In this document: positions 22,067-32,614 of the stretch, piece after piece
Layout: every line of letters starts with the position of its first letter
How positions within the stretch are numbered: the stretch's first letter is position 1
Assembly: GCA_020536535.1 (NCBI GenBank)
Contig: JAHLWZ010000929.1
Span: forward strand, 1-44,401
Source: Pelomyxa schiedti
Taxonomy: Eukaryota > Evosea > Pelobiontida > Pelomyxidae
Length of the DNA: 44,401 nucleotides
Direction: 5' to 3'
The notes under the pieces: generated by a model
What the model was told of the DNA's origin: nothing
Database searches by the model: none
The model's input: the letters and a program-made list of their open reading frames with translations, nothing else
Position numbers and translations under genes: made by a program

Positions 22067-23713
22067 TTAGGAGAGTGCTGGCATTTTACCCTTCACCCAG
22101 TCACGAAGAAGGCAATAGGCCATTGTGTGTGGTCCGGGTATGCCAAATCCTGTAGGGGCATTCTCAGTGTTGTTTTCCCAGGCCTCCACGCCTTGCACAA
22201 CGGCATCCCTGATTGGTGTGTTAAATATAGTCGGGTATTGAATGAGTAGGGAGTGGAACCTTGGGAACCACTTAATTTGCTCCATTTCATTAGTATTTAC
22301 CGTAATGGTATCTGAACTTGCTTTAGCATAGAAACCAGCCATTATCTGAACACAGAAAGTAAGAGGGGAGTGCCATAAAAAAAAAAGGAACACCTGCGAC
22401 CCAGCAAGTGCAGGCCAAGGCTGTGAAGCATGGTAATGCACGTTCGCTGTGTCCACAATTATTCCACTTTCCTCAAGAACCTCGCGGCACGCTCCCTCTT
22501 CCAATGACTCTCCAGGCTCTACCTTGGTACAAGAAGATTAGTAATATTGAATCCCAAGACACATTGTACATAGCCAGCAAGGCAAGTAAACCTGTCTTTG
22601 GAGGTTTCAGTGAAAATCAACTCATAGTCAAGAATCTTTCTTTACCTTTAGTGTAGGTGGCCTTTCTGCCAAGGAGACACAAATTTGGGAACGTTGGATG
22701 GGTTACTATTTTGGGTTTTAGTGAGCAACTCACACAGTTCTGTAGTAGACAATTCTACCTAATATAATTGCGATGGGATCAGTCCTGGGGTAATGCTCAG
22801 ATTTACATGCATTGCATATCCTTTTTGAGCCGCCATGAGCTATAAGAGGTTGTTAATTATACATTAGAGCGTATAGAAAATAACCTGGAATTGTCCGGAC
22901 ACCACACTTGGAACAAAAAGGGAAGTTATGGTGAAAATAAAACAAGCTCTTTGTCTGAACAGTTCAAATGATGTTATAGAGGGATTGGAAAAAATATTAC
23001 TCTATTAAGAGATACAACTCAGAATTTTTCCCATCCTCTCTTTTTTCCTCCTAACTTAGAAAAGAAAGAAGAGGAGTTATCGTTACCAGTCCCATAAGTG
23101 CGGCATCGGCCATATCCCTAGAATGGCCCATTTTTGCCATCCAGTTATCAAAGAATCCCACCTCAATGTCAACATCGGCCCCTTCACCCATTTCCGCTCC
23201 CATAATTGTGTGCGGCATCCCCCCGCCCGTCACCCAGGACCTCGCGAACTCCACAGCACCCGCAGCGTTGACGGTCTGCAGTCCCACAATCGGCGCCGGC
23301 GCCCCGGGCCCCCTTATTGCCTTCCCCAGCACCAGCACCACTTCCCATAAGTCCCGCCCACCAATCTCGGCCGAGGCACTCGTCGTCGAAACCGCGGCAG
23401 TCCCCGTCGCCGTGGCCGTGGCCGTGGCTGCCGTGGCCGATGCCCCGGTCGCCACAAGCGACGCCGACACCAAGTTGGACATCGGGGCCCAGAACAGGTG
23501 CACCTGGGGGCCGCGCCCAGATTTAGATGTGCCACCACGAGGAGTTGCCACCACAAGCAGGGGAATGATGCCATTCCAAACCGTGCATCTGACCGCGTTT
23601 GGCGACGACAGCCTGGTGGCGCTGAATGTCTCCCCCTCTTCCTCTCTTTGGTTGTTCTCCCTGTCGAAGCACTTTGAAAGCCCGGAGAAAAAAACGCCTC
23701 CGTCACCGTCCAT
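22067..23713 (-). CDS. NADH pyrophosphatase-type Nudix hydrolase (NudC/NUDT12 family)
   Basis: Seven exons on the minus strand (23713-23087, 22954-22885, 22839-22759, 22705-22646, 22595-22570, 22522-22394, 22345-22067) total 423 codons. Family features appear in order: an N-terminal domain with LSSPNAVR; WH-like FYFHHNFPFC; a zinc ribbon FCSKCG then CNACKSEHYPRTDP; CLLGRKATYT; and the Nudix box from GYVEPGES through REVLEESG, with all catalytic Glu residues. The NADH-pyrophosphatase motif after the box reads SQPWPALAGS instead of the usual SQPWPFPxS. The enzyme should cleave NADH or NAD-capped RNA to NMN(H) plus AMP. The first exon has an Ala/Thr-rich insert of about 25 residues. The C-terminus ends PALS, not a clear peroxisomal signal. 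One 26-nt exon codes for the lead-in to the Nudix box. Confidence 0.9.
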
Positions 23714-23956
23714 GTTAACGATGTTTACAAAATTCGAACAGAAATTGGAAACCCGTTGTAACGAGGAAAGGGTTGGAAACTGTTTTTAGGTTGCCAACAA
23801 TACGGTGTGAATGGATTTTAGTTTGTATATACTATGTGGGGTTTATTCACCACCTGAACTTGGATAGTGCTTGGAATAGACTGGATTTGCCAGACCATAG
23901 CTCACACAAGGATGACCAGTCATCCCCAAAGAGGTCATGCAAAGTACTGAGAGGAG

Positions 23957-26900
23957 CTATGCACACATTAATTCCGGGTCTCTATTTTGGAGAATTGGTA
24001 AAAGTAACTCCAAAGGTTTACAAACCGAGAATTGACTGGAGCCGACCAATGTGGGAGCGGAAATGAATAGAATAAGAATCTTCGTCGATTGTGGATACTG
24101 TTCCCAGAGCTTGGCAATGGCGTCAACACATACTGTAATAGTAGTAGACATTTGTGGAGGAGTTGTGGTTGAAGAGAATGGGGGAATGAAAGACATGGCA
24201 AGGCATGCGTTGTTTGCAGTAAGGTACTGAAACGTCACCGCCGGAGGTGATAACTCAGGGTCAAAGGCTGCCAAGCACCCGACTTTTTGGCTGATATCTG
24301 GCATGGAGCATTTGATGACAGGTTGTGGGTCGCTGCTTACAATTGAAGAGATTGAAACATATTCAGGTGAGACACAACTTTTATCAGTGGATGGGGGTCT
24401 AATGATGGCTGTGGGACTGTTGGCGTTGAGGTGAAGCGGAATCTTGTCTAGGTTTGGATCTTTCAAAGAGGGAAACAGATTGGCTAACATGAATTTAAGA
24501 AGAAGAAAAGACCTAGTTGCATGAAGAAGCATACCGATAGTTACAGCTTCACTGGGTGGTTGTAAAAGTCCCTTTATGGAAGATAAAATTTGGGCTTGTA
24601 TGAAAGTGCCAATAAGTTCGGAATAGGAGAGCAGCCACTGGTTGTTTGTAAGACAAAAAAACGATGTAGGAAAGAAAACCTTTTTTGTTGCTGTGCACCG
24701 TCTTATAATTGCTTGTAAGCCAGGCTTATTTGCAATGTTTACTTGTTTCAAATCCATCGCAGATATCACAATCTTCATTCCACCAGGTAGATTATTGATT
24801 GGTGCAGAACTAAATCCCATATACGAAACTAAGTCCAAAACGAAGTATTGTTTGCCACAAATACTGACCTAGGGAACTGAATTTAAAAGTCAAATGAATA
24901 TTAACTCACCTGAGTGGAAATATTGTAAGGTGTTGCAGTTAATCCTGCAACGACAAGAGCACAAAACGGACTATAGAATGGATCAGATTGTGAAGGTTCA
25001 TAAAGCCAACCAAGCGGAATATGTTTGAGACGTTCCCATAAAAGTCCATTAGCCACATTTTTTTCCACCCACTCCAGAGTGACTTCATGTGCTTTGTCGC
25101 CATTCAGTGCGGTATCCGAACTTAAGATCCTAGAAGACCATACTTCTCGTAGTATGTATCGTACAGCAAGAGGCAGCCCACCCGTAGTATCGTAGACGAA
25201 GTTTGATAATGTTGCAAGTGCATTGAATTGGAGAAACGAACGAAAGGATGGCGGGGTATTACTGCAGAACCCCATCTCATTGGCAAGTGTACTTTTTGTT
25301 TCAAGAATGCGTGTGAAGTCAATTGTTGTGAAGATATGACAAGGAAAGAGTGGAGGAAGAGTAATATGAAGAAGATCGCCTGGGGGTGTAATGCCTGGCA
25401 ATACATGCGACGATAATAATGGAAGCTCCGGTGATGTACTGCTGCAATAGACGAAAGCATTTCTAACAAGAACAAGGCGATGAATCTGATTCGACATCAT
25501 TACAACGATTAATTCATGAATTAGATACCATCTCCCAGAAATGATATTGTCGGATCAACGAAGGTACACTAGTACCACAAAGCTCCAGTGTAACACGAGT
25601 TGTGGCTAACGGTGTACTCAATTTCGAGAAATATATGTCAAAGTACTGGCTGTTGAGATGCTGCAAGTTCTTAAAATGAAGAACTAACGGCTTATTTTTG
25701 GCAATTTTCTCGATGACAGCAGTCATCTCCCTAGTGAGGAGTAGGTTTATTACGAAAAAAAAAAAGGAGCACACATGTTGTCAATGTGAGCTGGAAGAGG
25801 AATCTTGCCAATGTGTGACAATTGCTGAAATACTGCTGCACGAACTGCGAACATCAGATTTTCAGCACAACATGACATATCTTTGAGGTCGATACATACA
25901 TATGTTGAGGAGAAAATTCTGCATGAAGGATAAGAATATTCATCCTGCACAGAAAAAACACTTACATGCTAAGTGGATTTGAATATGTTGGAAGTTGTTC
26001 AAGTAGGGAAGCCTGTAAGTACTCGGGAATGTTTGCAAGATACTTCGCGAGAGTAGTTTTTCCAGAACCAGAGCGCTGCACGCATGCTACTAGTATTCCT
26101 CGACCAGGGTTATTCAGATTTTTGCACCAAGCTTTAACAACATCCAATACAACTTGATCAAATCCAACAACCGCCAAATCCTCGGGAAAATCCAGGATAT
26201 CATGCACAGAGGGTATAGGAGGTGGATCAGTTGCCGAATAGGGTCCACTGTTTACGGTGAATTAGTAATTCCTTGCTGAAAGGGATATGACCTTGTTTGA
26301 AGTGACAATTCAGTATACCTTTCCCTCGGTTGTACTTGATTGGATGCACAAGTTTCTGTCTTTTCAGTGGCATTACCAACGGCACCAGTGGATATCTCGG
26401 GTGTGGTGGATTTTAAAGAGAGTTTACTGCCAACGTCAACGCATGGAACTCGCTGGAACTGGGAACCCCTCTGCGCTTCATACTGTATCATATCTTTCTC
26501 CCATTGATCTTTAGCAAGTTTCGCTTCGTAATAGTATTTCTATTGAAAAGGTTATTTGGCACAGGCAGTGGGAAGGTCACACCTCTTTCTGGTTCGCAGG
26601 CAGAGCATGCCACCTCTTGGCTACTTCCTGGATTACATCCCTTTGCAAGGTTCCGCCACTAAAACCTGATGCCATAAGCTCAGAGCGAATCACAGGTTGC
26701 ATGGCTTTGCTGAATAAGAGGTAGGCAGCAAGAGGCCTTTTTGGAGCGGACTACAAGAGACTCTCAAAAAACATATGTAACATTAAAGGAACATACATCA
26801 GAGCGCCTTCTCCGTTTTCTGGGCCGCTGTACTGACTCTTCTTTGGAAGAACCTCCATCACTCTCACTTGACGACTGCACATTTGCAGAATCCCCTGGCT

Positions 26901-27978
26901 CACCACTCTTATCAACTCCACCATGAAATGACATATCCAAGGGAATCACAGAAATTCCAGTGACAGAAGAACTCCCACGAACCACGCCACCGTCATGCAC
27001 GGCAGAGGAAGAAGGAGTGGTACTAGCAGAAGCGCTATAGTTTGCGCCATTTCCAGTCGCAGTGCCACTCACGGTCACAGTTCCCACCCCCACGACACTC
27101 CCACTGCTCCCAGTGCCAACAGAGTCCCCCCCCGGAGCGCCAGGAAGCTTCTCCCCGTACACAAGAAAATCACCCCCGCCGCCGAGCTGGGAGCCGCCCC
27201 CGGTTCCTCCTCCCCTCTTCTGCCCCCCGCCGCGGGACCCCCTGCCCCGGCCCCTTCCCCGCCCTCCCCTCCCGGTCCCCGTGCCTCCCCCCCTGCTCCC
27301 CCTGCCCCGGCCCCTCCCCCGCCTTGTCGGCGACGCCGGCGTGGGGGCCTGCGCGGCCGCCGCCGAGCTGTCCGCCTCCGCCGCGCCCGCGCGGTCCCCC
27401 CCCTCGTCCTCGGTCGACGTGCTGGGCTCGTCGCTGCTGTCGCCTTGGCTGCTGCCCTCCTGGCTGCCCGCGCCGCCGCCGCCGTCGCTGCCGTCGCGGG
27501 CCTTGCGGTGCCGCCGGTGGTGGTGCTTGTGGCGGCCGTGGCCGTGCCCGTGCCCGTGGTGGTGGCGCTTGTGCTTGTGCCGGTGCTTGCGCTTGGCCCC
27601 GGCCCGCGGCGACCGCGACGACGAGGACGACCGGCCCGCGCTGCCCGTGGACGACGAGCGCGACGAGGAGGGCGACGGCGTGCGCGATATCGAGCGAGAG
27701 CGGGAGGGCGGCGACGGCGGCCGCTTCGATCTGTGCTCCTTGCTGCCGCTGTTGGCTGCGGCGGCGGCGTCGCCCGGCGGCGGAGATGTAGTGGCACCGC
27801 TGGGTGGGAGCGGAGAGGTCGTTATGGGACAGGATGGCGCAGACGCGGACGATGACGACGTCGACGAGGACGTTGTTGGTTGTTGCTGGTGTGCGATGTA
27901 GGTAGACGCATCGTTTGGTCTCTCTTGAGGGGCGATGTTGCCGCCATAGGGATTAGGCAAACCACATTCTGATTGCAT
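23957..27978 (-). CDS. HMG-box protein fused to a P-loop ATPase (RHS/Crinkler-like)
   Basis: Eight exons on the minus strand (27978-26797, 26750-26583, 26539-26319, 26247-25966, 25918-25775, 25730-25529, 25485-24910, 24868-23957) join in phase to 1228 codons. Exon 1 encodes a disordered region: Ser-rich, SR/RS-like, His-rich, then Arg-Gly repeats (GRGRGRGSRGGG) and an acidic/Ser end with RPRKRRRR, a likely nuclear signal. Exons 2-3 encode an HMG box (APKRPLAAYLLFSK, RRWHALP, YYEAKLAKDQWEKD). Exons 4-8 hold a Walker A motif (RSGSGKTTLAKYL), YVCIDLKD, LVLHFKNLQ, and TTGGLPLAVRYILREVW, then a long C-terminus without a recognised nuclease or kinase. This ATPase pattern resembles RHS and Crinkler proteins; that assignment is from memory and moderate. 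The role may be chromatin-bound ATPase or element-derived protein. Confidence 0.78.
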
Positions 27979-28126
27979 TGTCTTGATTGTTGAATAGACT
28001 TGTTTTTTGGTTTTTAAAAAAAAAATTTCCTTTTCCCATTTCTAAGTATTTTCTTTTTTTTTTTCTGTCAAGTTATATTTTTGGTGTCGTTATCACAGGG
28101 TGATGGTGCTTATTTTACAGCCGGTA

Positions 28127-30548
28127 CTACCATAGGGGGCCTTCACATGAAACAGAAAATTTAGTTGCCTGGTCCAACAACTGTGAAAACTTGTGGTCGT
28201 CCATTTGATTTAAAAATGTTTGTAACTGAGGGAGTATATCTTCTCCTCTGCTACCCAGCATTTTGTCTGTTTGGTTTGTTTGTTGCTGTAAAGATGACAT
28301 GTGTGTGGTACCTTGGTTAGCCTTGAGAATGGCCAACGCAAATTGATATATGATAACATAGTCATGTATTAAAAACAAGTCCCTGTTGGATGTAATGGTG
28401 AGACTTGCAATTATACTTAGTGGTAGATACCATAAGCGGGACACAAATAGTGGATCTAAAACGGTTACAAACAGTGTGTGAAACCAACCAGCTAATGAGA
28501 GGTACGGGATCCCATGTGTTTGCTGTTTAATTGGTAAAAAAAAACCAGAAAGTAGGCAAACGCTCTAGCACATACAAATGTGTCGTAGACATCGGGAAGG
28601 GTGTACTGCACCAGAGAAGAAAAATACTCTAAAGAGCTGTGGACAATGATAAATGATACTAATGGAGCTTCAATTTCAACCTGTGTAGACGTGGCAGAGC
28701 CCCTACAAAAAACCCACTAAGTTTGTACTTTTTAATCAACTGATGGAGCATCCAAAACGTAGACTATGAAATGATCGAAGAAAATTTGTTAACAATATGC
28801 CATTTTTCAAAGTGAAGCACACTTCTTCACTCATGTGAAGCAATAATATCGCAGAGATAAAGTTCATGCCTTGGCAGTACCCTACTTCAGTGTTATAGGC
28901 TGCATAGGCACGAAGTACTCTCTGGAGACAATCTTGTCTATTAACATGAAATGAAAATTAGGGCAAAATGAAACGGGAAATTAAAGGAATAACCCAAAAT
29001 CACTTTGGAAGAATGGATGTTTGGGCAATGTCCGTTTTAGGTCAACTCTTATCTGGATTTCATTGTAAAAAAAAAAAAAAGTAAAAAGGGGAACACACCC
29101 TTCGTTCAAATTCTGTGGAGACATCGTCACAGACAAGTTTCTAAGTGTATTCAATAGATTATGTGAATGTCACAGAACAAACCTGATACAATCCAGGGTT
29201 TTCAGTAACAAAAATTTCCGACTCAGAGAGCTTTTGCCACACAAAACCACGCAAGGTTGGGGGAAGAGACAGAACCATAGTCCCAATCTAGAATTAGGTT
29301 ATTGTGGAACCGAAAACATGTAAAGAACATTAGATTTTTGTATTAGGTCCCAGTTCCCGAGGGCTTCCATCCATTTGACTACCATGGAGTCAGTACTAAG
29401 GTTTTTTCGTAGCCATGTAAAGATGGCTGAGTCAAGTGTTTCTGTTTCTGGGGTTGCTTCAAACAGAATCAATACCGGCTCCTTTTTTTGAAAGGAAATG
29501 GCATGAGATGAAAATACAACTCGAAATTAGGAGTGAGAGGCCCGGAATAAGGAAAATGTTTTTTTATGCAGAGAAAGACACACCTTTAGGGAAGATAATT
29601 CATAAGAAAAAACGGTCCTAGACTCTTCAAGCCAAAGCCCCATCAATGATGATGTGAAGCAAATTGGGATAAATAGGTGGAATTGACTAGTATCCGACCC
29701 AGGGAAAAAGTTCTGTGGGTCTGAGAACACAATACACATGAAGGTTCAGTTGTACCTCTATAAGTAGAGAGACAAAACCACTGACAGTTGTGGTTATAGA
29801 GCAAGTTGTTTGATAAACACTTTGATGATGCGGTTTTGGGAGAATAATTTTGACTGTGAATTCATTTTCGATCGGCTTTGGTGGCAGAAAAGTCTAGGAG
29901 AAATAAATTTGAAATAATTTAAATATTACAGTACTGACGGCTTTGCTATTGTTGCGTTGTAGGGTAGACGTGAATTTTCGTACAAGAGAATGGGAGGATA
30001 CTCTATGTGAAGCATTAGATTGCGTTGATCGAGTCTAGTACCACTGTTATCATAGTAAATGAATGAGCAGAAATACCGTACTACTGGTGCTGTCACCGAG
30101 TGCATTGGGAGAAGGAGAAGTTGTGGAGGGTGATTGTGGTATTTCCTGAGCTTCTGTGGTGGTTGTTGTAGACTGTGCTTCAAAGGGAGAAGGCTGTGGA
30201 TTCTCGAAAGACGCAGGCTCCAATAATTCTATTTTACTTTGCAAGCTGGTGCAACAAGCCTTAGGCCACACCAACTAGGAGAAAAGTACTACCGAGTAAT
30301 TTCGCTCATAAGATCTTCGTATACCCCGGGGTCACTTTTGACAGCGGGTAAGTTTACAATGGCTTCGAAGTCCCTTAAGTGCTAACAAACGTGTCGAGAG
30401 AAAAAAAAAATGAGACTCTATGAACCACAAGCAAAACAAAACACGTTCTACACTGTTATAACTACATATAAATGTGAAAGTGAAAGGAAACCTGAGTGAA
30501 GGCATTCAATCTTATTCTCTGCGCTTCGCTCATCACCACGCCCGACAT
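28127..30548 (-). CDS. TBC-domain Rab GTPase-activating protein
   Basis: The gene starts MSGVVMSEAQRIRLNAF at 30548. The next exons encode a Ser/Thr/Pro-rich segment and a beta-rich part (NEFTVKIILPKP) of unknown fold. The TBC domain follows: LPPTLRGFVW, RVDLKRTLPKHPFF, VLRAYAAYNTEVGYCQGMNF, YTLPDVYD, HGIPYLSLAGWF, SRLWDLFLIHD and FALAILKAN, joined over six or more short introns. Both catalytic fingers are present: Arg in DLKRT and Gln in YCQG. GAP activity on a Rab is therefore expected. The C-terminal tail is Gln/Asn-rich and ends CEGPLW, with TAG at 28127-28129. The junction near 30070-30130 (after the Ser/Thr/Pro segment) is unresolved because the visible donor and acceptor phases disagree. 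It diverges from the alpha-galactosidase gene with 141 bp between starts. Confidence 0.85.
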
Positions 30549-30689
30549 GGCTTTATTTTATGAAGTGAAATTAATGGATCTGTCGTGAACCCGTTTAAGC
30601 AGCACTCCCCGGCAGATCTTTTTGATCGAACGAAATTAGAGGAAAAGAGAAAACAGGCAAACATAACAAAAAAAACAAACCTCAGAAGC
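30549..30689. promoter_or_regulatory. Shared divergent promoter region (TBC RabGAP / alpha-galactosidase)
   Basis: Only 141 bp lie between the two opposing start codons, so both promoters must overlap here or extend into the 5' ends. The sequence is A-rich toward the alpha-galactosidase start (long AAACAAAC tract at 30657-30685). No specific factor site is recognised. Confidence 0.45.
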
Positions 30690-32515
30690 ATGAAGTGGTG
30701 GTTGGTGTTGGCTGCGGTTGTTTGTGTCAGAGCTCTGGACAATGGTCGTTTGGGGATCTAGATCTACGTGTTTTGTTGGATCTTACGTTGTGCAGGCCTG
30801 GGGCTTACGCCACAAATGGGGTGGAACTCATGGAACCACTTTGGCTGCAACATAAACGAGGACTTGATTCGCCAGACGATTGACGCACTCGTTGACACAG
30901 GGCTTGCTTCTGCTGGTTACAAGTACGAGGGTTTCTATGAATGGGGAGAGCTCGACTAACCACTTCCTTTCTATTCTACAGGTATGTGAACTTGGATGAT
31001 TGCTGGCAGGTATCCTTCATCTCTGTAAGCATACCCACAAACCTTTTTTTCTTTTTGTTGCAGTCAGCCCGTGATGATAACGGAACCATCATTCCTGATC
31101 CTACTACTTTCCCTAATGGAATTGCTCCTCTTGCCGACTATGCCCATCAAAAGGTCAACTCTCTTCTTTTCGTTGGTTTATCGTAAACCCCTCAATAAAA
31201 ATAGGGTTTACTCTTTGGTGTTTATTCGGGTAAGGAATTTTAACCAAGGAGGTTTTGTAATTCTTCATTTAGATGCAGGCTATTACACGTGTGCAGGACG
31301 ACCTGGCTCCCTTGGCTATGAGACACAAGTATTATTTCTTCTTTTTACCTCTATTTATTTCATAACAGGATGCAAACACTTATGCCAAATGGGGAGTGGA
31401 CTACCTCAAGTGTGATGCATACTGAATGTTGTCCAGATGTAACATCATTATAGGTATGACAATTGCAACAGCGATGGAACCTCTCCAAAGGAGCGTTATC
31501 CTGTGATGAGAGACGCCCTTAACGCTACAGGTATTTCCTCCCTTATTAGACTTTTTTTGAGGGAAAAAAAAAAGGAAGAGAAATTTTCTTCAGTATGTGT
31601 GAGTGGGGTGAGGAGCAACCAGCAGTATATACTTGCTATTCCTTTTCTATAACTTAACACTATTAGCGATGGGGAGCAGATGTGGGAAATAGTTGGCGCA
31701 CAACTGGAGACATCACAGACAGCTGGATGAGGTATTAAAGGTTCCCTTGTAGTATTTACTCCTTCAGGGTAATAGAAATTTTGGATAAGAACAATCTATG
31801 GGCGGATTTTGCCGGCCCCGGGGCTTGGAATGATCCCGGCAAGAAGGCAAATAAAAGTTAACATTTAGCTAACTATCTCCTTAGATATGCTTGAAGTCGG
31901 AAACGGAGGAATGAGCTTTGAAGAGTACAAGGCACACTTTGCTCTTTGGAGTCTTTCTAAGGCTCCTCTACTCATTGGTTGTGATATCACAGCAATGTCT
32001 GACGAGACTTTTTCAATTCTCACAGCGACGGAAATTCTCGCCCTTAACCAGGACTCATTAGGTACCAGAACAAGTCTTTTTTTTTTCTTTAACAAAAAAA
32101 AGGAGTTCAAGGCCGCCGAGTAGCAATTGACGATCTTTATCGTAACCCCAACTTATCTTATCTCCTGACAACTTACCCCAAATGTAGAGGCCGAAATATA
32201 CAGTGCCCCCCTTTCAGGTGCCGTTGTCAATCGTATTTTCTTCCACTCAAATCGATAGGCAATCGCTACGGTGTTATTCTGCTCAACAAGGCCCTCACCC
32301 AAAGGACTGTGACCGCCCAATTCACTGACATAGGACTGACATCAACAACAAAATGTCTGGCTCGTGATCTTTGGGCAAGAAGGTTTTCTTTTTCAAAAAT
32401 TTTTCCTATGAATTAACGAACAAACAAAACCAGTGACCTTGGATACTACACAGGCTCCATCTCCCAGAAAGTTCCCGGCCACGCCGCTGCTGTTATTCTT
32501 CTCACGCCAGTCTAA
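30690..32515 (+). CDS. Secreted GH27 alpha-galactosidase
   Basis: Sixteen exons give 378 residues with every phase consistent. The start [15 protein letters not shown] is a good signal peptide, so the enzyme is secreted or lysosomal. Family motifs in order: [54 protein letters not shown] with the nucleophile Asp, [19 protein letters not shown] with the acid/base Asp, [13 protein letters not shown], and [17 protein letters not shown] in the C-terminal beta domain. It should remove terminal alpha-galactose from oligosaccharides or glycolipids. The nucleophile's segment is rebuilt across an intron (31410-31453). One intron (31839-31884) uses a GC donor, and several introns are only 36-46 nt. It converges on the sirtuin-Kelch gene with 99 bp between stops. 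Confidence 0.95.
31839..31884 (+). other. GC-AG intron in the alpha-galactosidase gene
   Basis: The exon ends CCCG, the intron starts GCAAGA and ends GCTAACTATCTCCTTAG. Removing it restores WNDPDMLEVG, the invariant GH27 motif. No GT donor in the right phase is nearby, so a GC donor is the only simple solution. Confidence 0.8.
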
Positions 32516-32614
32516 AAAGAAAAAATAGAGCTGGGAAAAAAAAAGATACTTCCTTCAATCCCAAATCACTTCACAACGTGAGTTGTGCCTCCTCAAACAC
32601 CCATGGTTGGTTTA

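Noticed and set aside
26995-27901. Three long plus-strand frames of 250-290 codons opposite the HMG-ATPase first exon
   Set aside because: G+C-rich low-complexity DNA opens all frames. The minus frame alone gives SR/RGG-type order and joins in phase to the HMG box.
32233-32258. 26-nt intron in the alpha-galactosidase gene
   Set aside because: A 41-nt intron (32218-32258) of the same phase gives the family sequence PLSGNRYGV, a better fit.
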